A DNA stretch of 35,044 bases from Phycisphaerales bacterium. GTDB lineage: Bacteria > Planctomycetota > Phycisphaerae > Phycisphaerales > UBA1924. The stretch spans positions 1 to 35,044 of the forward strand of contig JAPKGU010000018.1 of the NCBI GenBank assembly GCA_026647565.1, read 5' to 3'. Each line of letters starts with the position of its first letter. The first letter of the stretch is position 1. The notes under the pieces are model-generated. The model worked only from the letters and a program-made list of their open reading frames with translations. It had not been told where the DNA came from and made no database searches. Shown here in pieces: positions 25,127-31,966 of the stretch. The translations under genes were made by a program, and so were the position numbers.

Positions 25127-26548
25127 TCAGTGGCTCCCCTTGTGGAACGTGCCGTCGGAGTGGAAGTGCCCGGCCTTCTCGGTGCTGCCGCTGGTCGCCA
25201 GCATCAACTGGAAGTTGCCGCCCAGCACGATCTCGTCGCCTTCCTTCACGCCGCTGGCAAGCACGACCCAGCGGCCGTCGGACAAGCCCACGTCGGCCTC
25301 CATGCGGATCGCCTTGTCGGGGTCCGCCGGGTCGCGGCGGAAGATGATGGCCCGCGCTCCATCGCGCACGACCGCCGACTGCGGGACGGCGAGTTCCTCG
25401 CTTCCCCCGGCCAGCGTGACTTCGAGGTGCGCCGACACGCCCGCGCGTGCCCATGGCGCGAGGGCCTCGGGGATCACGACCAGGTCGACCGTGCGTTCGT
25501 CCGGGTCGGCGGAGAGTCCGATCCGGAGTTCGCCGTTCATCGCGTCTTGGAGCGGCATGCTTCCGCCCTGAGGCGGTGCGATCCTCGCCGAGAGGCCGTC
25601 CCGGAGCCTCCCGAGGTCGGACTGCAAGCCGCGCGCTCTGAACCGAATCTGATCGGGCTGAACGACCGTCACGATCTGCCCGTTCTCCTCCGCGAGTCCG
25701 CCGGGCGTGATCCCGATCGCTTCAACGACACCCGGCGCGACAGCGCAGACGACGAAGCCGCCGCCGGACTCCAGACCATCGTGGCCGCTCCCGCAGTTGC
25801 TGCCTCGTTCCAGAGAATCACGTCTGGACTTCAACGACCGAAGCTCGGCCTCGGCCTGCTTCTGCTGTGCTTGCAGCTCCGCGTCCTTCTCCATCACGTC
25901 CGCCAGTTCGGCCTGCGTGGCATTGAGGGTGGCACGCGCTTCGGTGAACTGCGCGGCGCTCCCGCCGCCGGCCGCTCGCAGGTCCTCGAGTTGCCTGAGA
26001 CGCTCTTGCCAGAGCAAGACCTTGTCCGCCAGGCTCTGCTCGTGCCGACGATGGGCTTCTCGAAGTGGTCCCATCGAGTCGACGCGCGCCTGGGTCGCCG
26101 TGACCTGCTCGTGAAGGTCGCGCCACGCCGCGGCATCGACTCTGTAGAGCGGTGTGCCCGGCTCGACCAACTGGTACTGGTTGACCAGGACTTCCACGCG
26201 ACCAGACAGCGGCGTTCGGTACTCACGCCGAGCGGTGGGCAGGAACTCGAAGCGACCGGGCACGCGAAGCGTCTGCGCCACGTTTCGGGATTCGACGCGT
26301 GCGAACGTGATGCCGAGGTTCTGCCGCACCGACGCGGGAATGTCCACGCGGTTGGAGGCAGCGGCCTCGCCTTCCTTGCCCGCGCCCCCTCCGGCTCCGG
26401 CCCCTTCGCTCCCGTGGTCGTGCCCGTCGTCCGAGCCGTGGGCGACATCCTTCTTCTCGCAGCCGGTGAGCGTTAGGGCGAGCGGCGCGGACACCGCCAG
26501 CCCGCTGATGAGCAGAATCTTCGAGATCGTGGTCAACGTGTTCTTCAT
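25127..26548 (-). CDS. Periplasmic adaptor lipoprotein of RND pump, CusB/CzcB-like
   Basis: The 473-residue product has a lipobox ending T-L-T-G-C30, a His/Asp patch (H-G-S-D-D-G-H-D-H-G), a lipoyl half near 105-140, a coiled-coil hairpin (140-250), the second lipoyl half, then barrel domains and a C-terminal His tail (G-H-F-H-S-D-G-T-F-H-K-G-S-H). The two His clusters at either end may hand metal to the pump. AAGGAA precedes the start. It links the outer-membrane factor (24 bases upstream) to the RND pump (downstream). The coiled coil ends in a Cys/Gly segment (N-C-G-S-G-H-D-G) that looks like an insertion. Confidence 0.9.
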   Translation of the reverse strand: MKNTLTTISKILLISGLAVSAPLALTLTGCEKKDVAHGSDDGHDHGSEGAGAGGGAGKEGEAAASNRVDIPASVRQNLGITFARVESRNVAQTLRVPGRFEFLPTARREYRTPLSGRVEVLVNQYQLVEPGTPLYRVDAAAWRDLHEQVTATQARVDSMGPLREAHRRHEQSLADKVLLWQERLRQLEDLRAAGGGSAAQFTEARATLNATQAELADVMEKDAELQAQQKQAEAELRSLKSRRDSLERGSNCGSGHDGLESGGGFVVCAVAPGVVEAIGITPGGLAEENGQIVTVVQPDQIRFRARGLQSDLGRLRDGLSARIAPPQGGSMPLQDAMNGELRIGLSADPDERTVDLVVIPEALAPWARAGVSAHLEVTLAGGSEELAVPQSAVVRDGARAIIFRRDPADPDKAIRMEADVGLSDGRWVVLASGVKEGDEIVLGGNFQLMLATSGSTEKAGHFHSDGTFHKGSH

Positions 26549-26572
26549 GGTGTGTTCCTTGTCACAAGCCGA

Positions 26573-28102
26573 TCAGCGGCCGGAGCCGCCGGGTGGCGTA
26601 TTGGAGTTGGGGGCGGGAATCGACGCGGGGGTGCCGCCAGGGGCGGCGGAACCGCCAACGGGCTCGTGCAGCGGGGCCGGTGTTGAAGGCGAGACCGGAG
26701 TAGGGGGGCCGAAGATCTCGTCGAGATCAACCATCGCGATCGCCTCATCGCGTGCCGCCTCGACCAGCCCGACCTTGGCCTCCTGCTGGCGAGTCAGGCT
26801 CTCCAGCAGCACGAGCGTGTTCACCTCGCCGAGACGGGCCACCTGACGCGCATCGACGTACTGCGCATCCACCAGCGGCACGATCTCCGACTCCAGCGTT
26901 GATCGGCGCTTGGCGGCGGCCGCGAGCCGGACCTCCGCCGCACGCATCGCCGCGAGGGTCTGTTCCAAGGTGGCCTCGGCCGCGGCACGCGCCACCTCGC
27001 GCTGCGCTCGCGCCTCCGCGATCCCGCGTCGGTTGCCGTTCAGGATCGGGATCGGCACGGACAGTCCGAGGAGAACCTGATTCTGCCCGTCCTCGTTCCC
27101 GTACCCCGGCCCGATGTGGAGGTCCGGGTACTGCTTGCGGACTTCGAGTTCCAGGGCCTTCTCGGCGGCTTCATACTCGGCGGCCGCGACGAGCATGGCC
27201 GGGCTCCGTCGACCGATCTCCAGGATCGCGTCGCTCGACCCCGAGCCGGTCGGGTTAGGACCTATGCCACGCGCCTCAAGTCGGAACGGAGCGTCCGGCG
27301 ACATCCCCATGAGTTGTCGCAGCCGCAGTTCGGATTCCCGGGTGCGAGACTCCAGCAGGGCGAGGTCCGCGGCCTTCGTCGCCTTCTCGATGCGGAAGAG
27401 ACGTGCCTCGGTCCTGGCCATCTCGCCCGCCTGTTCCATCTTGTCGACGACCGAGAGGATCTGATCCACGCGGGACAGGAAGTCACGCGTCACCGCGAGC
27501 TGTGCGTCCAGCGCAGACCACTCGCTCCAGGCTCGGCGCACCGACATCCGCACCGACCACTCGCGCTGCGCGACTCTGGCCAGCTCCGCCGCGTGCTCCA
27601 CGCCCGCTCGCTGCTTCTCGATCTCGAGCCGGCCGGAGATCGGAATCGTGAGACCAACGCTCGTGAACACCTTCCACGGCTCAGGGGTACTCTCGATGAT
27701 TCGCGTCAGGTCAACTCCAATCGTCGGGTCCTCCCAAAGCCCCGCATTTTCCGCGGTCGCCTGCGTCACTCCTGCACGAAGGCGAGCGACCCGCAAATCG
27801 GCGTTGAAAACGAGGGCGATCACCTCGGCTTCCTCGCAGGTGATTCCGTCGCCCGGGTCGAACGCCGCCGCCTCGGGGGCGGGCTTGGGGGACCTCGCCG
27901 CGAGGCCATCGGCGAACGCTTTGACCTCCGGGCTTTCTGGCGTGCGTGCGAGAAACGCGGCTTGGTGGCCAGGAATGTCGAGCGGACGCCGCTCGTAAGA
28001 CTGGCAGCCGCCCGTAGCGATTGCGATGAGTCCAGCCAGTGAAAGCGTCGCGATCTGCGGCCGCAGACCTCGCGCTGTCCGGTCTTCGTGTTTTCGAACC
28101 AT
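26573..28102 (-). CDS. Outer-membrane efflux protein, TolC/CusC-like
   Basis: This 509-residue lipoprotein (lipobox A-T-G-G-C33) has two related helical halves with OEP-family features: T-C-E-E-A-E-V-I-A-L-V-F-N-A-D-L near the first, and L-L-G-L-S-V-P-I-P-I-L-N-G-N-R-R-G before the second. It would form the outer-membrane channel of the efflux complex. The C-terminus ends in a Pro/Ser-rich tail of about 45 residues. The start at 28102 has GGAG upstream; a 16-residue longer reading has none. It is followed after 24 bases by the adaptor gene. Confidence 0.9.
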   Translation of the reverse strand: MVRKHEDRTARGLRPQIATLSLAGLIAIATGGCQSYERRPLDIPGHQAAFLARTPESPEVKAFADGLAARSPKPAPEAAAFDPGDGITCEEAEVIALVFNADLRVARLRAGVTQATAENAGLWEDPTIGVDLTRIIESTPEPWKVFTSVGLTIPISGRLEIEKQRAGVEHAAELARVAQREWSVRMSVRRAWSEWSALDAQLAVTRDFLSRVDQILSVVDKMEQAGEMARTEARLFRIEKATKAADLALLESRTRESELRLRQLMGMSPDAPFRLEARGIGPNPTGSGSSDAILEIGRRSPAMLVAAAEYEAAEKALELEVRKQYPDLHIGPGYGNEDGQNQVLLGLSVPIPILNGNRRGIAEARAQREVARAAAEATLEQTLAAMRAAEVRLAAAAKRRSTLESEIVPLVDAQYVDARQVARLGEVNTLVLLESLTRQQEAKVGLVEAARDEAIAMVDLDEIFGPPTPVSPSTPAPLHEPVGGSAAPGGTPASIPAPNSNTPPGGSGR

Positions 28103-28309
28103 GAGAATCTCCAAACGGGTGGGTGCTGTACCCGTCAGGACCGAGCGCAACGCGGAACGGCGGCGAGCAGCCCTGAACGCGATTCAACCCAAGTTGTGGT
28201 GGGAACTAGGCCAAGACCCGCGCGGCCGCCAAGCGGTCCACAGCAGGAAAACGACATCGCCCGCCGCGTGAGACGACTGTCACAGCGGCGGAGGCGGAAA
28301 CGTCTGGCG

Positions 28310-28765
28310 CTAAATCAGGAGACGGGTGGTCTTCAGCCCAAGGACCTGATCGGAGACACTAAAATCAGGGGGCGGGACACGGGCCGGGGCGGCGAGCGGC
28401 GGCTCGAAATCCCAAGCCATCACAACAGCGACAAGCAGCGGAACGACGAACGCCCGCAAGTCTGGAGAGTCGCCCTTGCTGGGAACCTGCTTGTTGTCGG
28501 GCACCGGCACATGGAGGTGGCACCCACACTCGTCAGGCGGATGAAACGCAGTGCTGTACGGACCTCCCTCGTGACCCGAAGACTCCAAACAGCCGCTGTC
28601 GCGGCCCATGTGAGCATCGCAATGCCTGCAGGAATCAGCAACCGCCGTGTCGTGGCTGCCACAGTCTCCGAGGGGTATGCACAGCACCCGACCCGGACCC
28701 GACGCCATCACTCCCTGCACAACGAGCAGGAGCACGGCGACGAGTTTGACTATGGCTGGGGGCAT
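28310..28765 (-). CDS. Small Cys/His-rich exported protein, first gene of the efflux unit
   Basis: The 151-residue product has a signal peptide-like start (V-K-L-V-A-V-L-L-L-V-V-Q-G-V), then Cys/His groups: L-G-D-C, S-C-R-H-C-D-A-H, and E-C-G-C-H-L-H. A hydrophobic segment (V-V-P-L-L-V-A-V-V-M-A-W) lies near residue 110, and the end reads R-V-P-P-P...T-R-L-L-I. Cys/His density suggests a metal-binding protein in the periplasm or anchored to the membrane. An extended -10 element lies 25 bases upstream. The ribosome binding site is weak. Its layout resembles the gene at 15940. Confidence 0.68.
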   Translation of the reverse strand: MPPAIVKLVAVLLLVVQGVMASGPGRVLCIPLGDCGSHDTAVADSCRHCDAHMGRDSGCLESSGHEGGPYSTAFHPPDECGCHLHVPVPDNKQVPSKGDSPDLRAFVVPLLVAVVMAWDFEPPLAAPARVPPPDFSVSDQVLGLKTTRLLI

Positions 28766-28789
28766 TTAGGGGGTGTATCGGCTGGGAAG

Positions 28790-28798
28790 AGTATACCA
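28790..28798 (-). promoter_or_regulatory. Candidate extended -10 promoter of the efflux unit
   Basis: On the minus strand the bases read TGGTATACT, a match to the extended -10 form TGnTATAAT with one mismatch. It lies 25 bases before the ATG at 28765. No good -35 is found 17 bases upstream, consistent with an extended -10 or an activated promoter. Confidence 0.4.
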
Positions 28799-28924
28799 CT
28801 TCAGCTTGGCCCGGGTTCGGTGCCGAATCGACGCCGTCGCGCGTAAACCGACAAGTTGGTGTTATCTGGACTGCCTGGTGGGAGAGAATCCGTCCGCGGG
28901 GATTGTGGATACGGAGCTTCCTTC

Positions 28925-28956
28925 CGACCCCGCCTCACGGCGGGGTCGTTTGGTTT
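28925..28956 (+). terminator. Rho-independent terminator on the plus strand
   Basis: Arms CGACCCCGCC and GGCGGGGTCG match perfectly (10 bp) around a TCAC loop, followed by TTTGGTTT. The order of stem and T-rich tract fits plus-strand transcription, although no plus-strand protein gene lies before it. Confidence 0.62.
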
Positions 28957-29182
28957 ACAGGCGGCCCGTTTGGGCCTCCGCGCCGACTCGGCCAGAAACC
29001 CCGCAGAAACCGGGCGATTTGGCGATTCGGGCCCCTTCGCCGCCGCGCTCTCGGTTCGAGACCATTTCTGAGCCAACCGGTCAGGACACCGGGTGTCTCG
29101 TCATGGGTGCGTCGAAATCCTCTCGAACTCTCGAAGTCTCGGGTTGACGGGCGGTCGGGTTAACAGGGGCGTTGCGAGCGGG

Positions 29183-29196
29183 GTGCGCATGCGCAC
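29183..29196. promoter_or_regulatory. 14-bp perfect palindrome
   Basis: GTGCGCATGCGCAC is its own reverse complement, 222 bases before the TPR gene. It could be an operator for a dimeric regulator, but GC-rich palindromes also arise by chance. Confidence 0.25.
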
Positions 29197-29418
29197 GGAG
29201 TCCTGATCGGCTTGCACAGGTAAACGATCGACGAGCTGACCGCGCGAACGTGGCGCTGATCAGGCGGGAAGAGTCAACGGTTCCACGGTCACTGCACGTA
29301 GGACTGATCCCCAGGCCCGGGGGGGGCTCTGGGACAGATCGACGCGTGCTGGACTCGCCAATGAGGGGGGAAACTGAGGAGTGCCGTAAAGCGCTGAATC
29401 CCCCATATCCTTCACCCA

Positions 29419-31548
29419 ATGTCCGCAGGCAAGCCGCCCGAATCCGGTCAGAGCCTTTTCGCCGCGCAACGGTACGTGGACGCGCTTCCACTGCTGATGG
29501 CCGCCGCGCGGGCAGAACCCACTGATCACTCGCTGTGGCAGAAAGCCATTCTTGCAGCCAGTTGGACTGGAGCTCACGCTCAGGCAGCCGACCTCGCTCA
29601 GCAGACTCTGCGCCATCACCCGCAATCGGACTGGACGTGGCGACAACTGGGTAGCGAACTGACAGCCGTTGATCGCCTGCCGGAAGCCGCTGAGGCTCTT
29701 CGGCAGGCCACACGTCTCAACCCCGAAGCCCCGTTCCTTTGGCGGTACATGGCTGCGCTCTGCCGTAAGCAGAAGGACCTTGAAGGTGAGATTCGTGCAC
29801 TTACGCATTTGGTTGTGTTGGATGTAGCGGACTCAAACGACCTGAATCAGCTCGGCATTGCGCACCACAACCACAGGAACATGGCGCGAGCATTGGTGTT
29901 CTACCGACTTGCTGCCGCAGTCGACACCAACCCATCGGCACTCTTCAACATGGGCCTCGTGTTCAATGATCCCGAGGTTTCGCAGGACGCCGATGCCGCC
30001 GATGCTTATCGGCGGGTCTTGTCGATCGATCCGAGCCATAAACGTGCTCCTGAGCGCCTCGAAGCCACGAAGCGAAAGCTAGTGCCACTCGCTGCAGCGG
30101 CGCGCCCGCTCACCACGAACCTGCTGCAGCCTGACGAACTGTTTCGCTTCTACATCAATCCGTTCGAGCTACTTCAACTGAGCCCTCCCGACGCGAGTGG
30201 GGAGATGGACATCAAGGCTGTCCAACGAGCCAAGAAGCGACTGCTTCAGGAGATTGAGCTCAACGATGGCGCCGTAAGCTGGCTTGAGAATTGCCACATC
30301 GACCGATCGCGAGCTCTCGAAGCCGAGGATGCGCTTCACGACACGACCCTTCGGGAGTATCACTGCGAGGTATTTCGGAATACCCCACTACTCCGCTTCT
30401 TGACACGCGGCGACGTCGGTCATTTTCTCTATTCGGACGACTATTTCCCCGAGCGCACTCTCGAGCGCACTGAGGAGGATGAGGACTTCCTCGGCTTCCT
30501 CAGCGCGCCGTTTGCGAGACAGTACAACCTCTTGCTCACGCGAGCGATCGAACGAAAGCTCCTGCCGGTCGTCGAGGTTCTCTTTGACGGCAGACGTTGG
30601 GTTCGGTCCGAGGATGAGGATGTTTGTTTCGAGGGTGCCTTCAAACGTGTCGGAGCGATGGTCGAACTGATGCGACAGAAAGCGGTCGATGGCGCCACGA
30701 AACGAATCGAACTTTCGGAGATCCTGGCGTTGTTCAAGCAGCACAGCATTCCCGAACTGTTCAACCTTCTACCAACTCCATTTGCTTCGGCTCAGCGCGA
30801 TCTCGTGTCTTCGATTCGGTCCCTGGCGATTGCCTGCTTCAATGAGCACGGCGACTCTGAGCTCTCGAAGAACGTTCTCGCACTCTGCAATCGATTCAAT
30901 TTTCGAAGCGTCGAACTGACTGCCCGGCTCAAGGAGGACTACAAGACCATTGAGCGTTTGATCGCGGAGGAGCGGCAACATGAGTCGCGACTGCAGTTCG
31001 GTGCGAGTAGGCCCGTAGCCATCACCAAGGAGGGCATCCGTGACGGCGACACTTTCCTTCCGGCCGGAAGTGTTGCTGCCGTTCGCTGGGGAGCAAGCAT
31101 TACGAGAGGCTCAGGTGCCGATGAGTACGATTTCCTCCTGGCGGCGAAGGACGAGGCTGGGAAGTCCATCACGGTGGCCTGGCGATCACAAGGCGCCGGC
31201 GCACTGGAGCAGCGCGAGCACTTTTCGGCAATGATCAGGGCGGCATTGAGCTATCTCGCCGAAGCCGTTGTTGCTCGTCTTCATGCACGCATCCTTTCGG
31301 GGCAACCTGTCACGATCGGGGCCTGCACGCTCGATCGCCACGGTGTGGCCTTCCAAACCCAGGGGTTCATATTCAGAAAGGATCGCCATCTCCGGTGGGG
31401 TGACGTCGTCGCGGAGACTCGAAACGGAGACATCGTTGTGCGGAGTCGGTCACAGGAGGGCGTTGCGTGTACCCTTCCCATGCGTGATACCGACAATGCG
31501 GTCCTCTTGCCGTTTCTGCCTTCGCTGATGACACAACGCTCAGACTGA
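29419..31548 (+). CDS. TPR protein with J-domain-like segment (Hsp70 partner candidate)
   Basis: The 709-residue protein has three parts. Residues about 10-220 are TPR-like helical repeats (for example A-W-R-Q-L-type and N-P-x-A-L-F-N-M-G-L). Residues about 244-320 begin Y-I-N-P-F-E-L-L-Q-L, like the first helix of J domains, and continue with basic helix A-K-K-R-L-L-Q-E-I-E and a C-terminal E-A-E-D-A-L-H-D-T-T-L-R-E-Y. The HPD tripeptide that stimulates Hsp70 ATPase is absent. Residues about 500-709 are strand-rich, perhaps PH-like, ending R-W-G-D-V-V-A-E-T-R-N-G-D-I-V-V. An atypical Hsp70 gene lies two genes downstream, supporting a co-chaperone role. No strong ribosome binding site. Confidence 0.78.
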   Translation: MSAGKPPESGQSLFAAQRYVDALPLLMAAARAEPTDHSLWQKAILAASWTGAHAQAADLAQQTLRHHPQSDWTWRQLGSELTAVDRLPEAAEALRQATRLNPEAPFLWRYMAALCRKQKDLEGEIRALTHLVVLDVADSNDLNQLGIAHHNHRNMARALVFYRLAAAVDTNPSALFNMGLVFNDPEVSQDADAADAYRRVLSIDPSHKRAPERLEATKRKLVPLAAAARPLTTNLLQPDELFRFYINPFELLQLSPPDASGEMDIKAVQRAKKRLLQEIELNDGAVSWLENCHIDRSRALEAEDALHDTTLREYHCEVFRNTPLLRFLTRGDVGHFLYSDDYFPERTLERTEEDEDFLGFLSAPFARQYNLLLTRAIERKLLPVVEVLFDGRRWVRSEDEDVCFEGAFKRVGAMVELMRQKAVDGATKRIELSEILALFKQHSIPELFNLLPTPFASAQRDLVSSIRSLAIACFNEHGDSELSKNVLALCNRFNFRSVELTARLKEDYKTIERLIAEERQHESRLQFGASRPVAITKEGIRDGDTFLPAGSVAAVRWGASITRGSGADEYDFLLAAKDEAGKSITVAWRSQGAGALEQREHFSAMIRAALSYLAEAVVARLHARILSGQPVTIGACTLDRHGVAFQTQGFIFRKDRHLRWGDVVAETRNGDIVVRSRSQEGVACTLPMRDTDNAVLLPFLPSLMTQRSD

Positions 31549-31567
31549 CGACCCGGAAACTCCCGCT

Positions 31568-31963
31568 ATGGACATGCGAATTCAGGTACCCAAGTGCATC
31601 CTCACGGCGCTGAACCAGCTCTACGAAATGGAGCGAAAGCTTGCAAAGGCAGGGGATGCTGCGAACATCACGCGAAATGTGAACAAGATTCGGGCTGCTT
31701 TCGCGGAAGAGGGCGTCGCTGCAGCCGACATCAGTGGCGGGGTCACGGCTATACGGTTGGTCTATGAGGACCCCATGGGCCAGTCATTCAAGGAAACCCG
31801 TACGGACCTTGAAGCGTCGATTTCAGGCTCCGGGACGAGCGATCTGGTAGTTGTTGAGGTCATCAAGCCCATCATCCGCGCCGTTCTACGGGACGGCGCT
31901 GGCGAGTTTTCCAAGGTTGTCCAGAAGGGCATCGTTGTGGTCGAATCGCGGAAGGAGTGTTAA
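31568..31963 (+). CDS. Conserved-looking small protein between TPR/J-like and Hsp70 genes
   Basis: The 131-residue product has a helical N-terminus (L-N-Q-L-Y-E-M-E-R-K-L-A-K-A-G, then N-V-N-K-I-R-A-A-F-A-E-E) and an alpha/beta second half (I-R-L-V-Y-E-D-P-M-G, L-V-V-V-E-V-I-K-P-I-I-R, G-I-V-V-V-E-S). I do not recognise a family. Gaps are 19 bases before and three after, so it is one operon with the flanking genes. A nucleotide-exchange or adaptor role would complete an Hsp70 set, but it does not look like GrpE. Confidence 0.72.
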   Translation: MDMRIQVPKCILTALNQLYEMERKLAKAGDAANITRNVNKIRAAFAEEGVAAADISGGVTAIRLVYEDPMGQSFKETRTDLEASISGSGTSDLVVVEVIKPIIRAVLRDGAGEFSKVVQKGIVVVESRKEC

Positions 31964-31966
31964 TCA

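Larger units (their letters stand above)
28766..29418. other. 653-bp divergent intergenic region
   Basis: This separates the minus-strand efflux island from the plus-strand chaperone operon. It holds the candidate promoter at 28790-28798, a plus-strand terminator-like hairpin at 28925-28956 and a 14-bp palindrome at 29183-29196. No credible protein gene is seen; open frames here lack ribosome binding sites and family features. Confidence 0.7.

Noticed and set aside
28860-28950. tRNA or tmRNA 3' end
   Set aside because: The G-G-T-G-G-G-A-G-A-G run recalls a minus-strand tRNA end, but no T-loop, anticodon arm or acceptor pairing can be built.
31568-31963. GrpE
   Set aside because: It lacks the long coiled coil and beta-wing pattern of GrpE and is shorter than the family.
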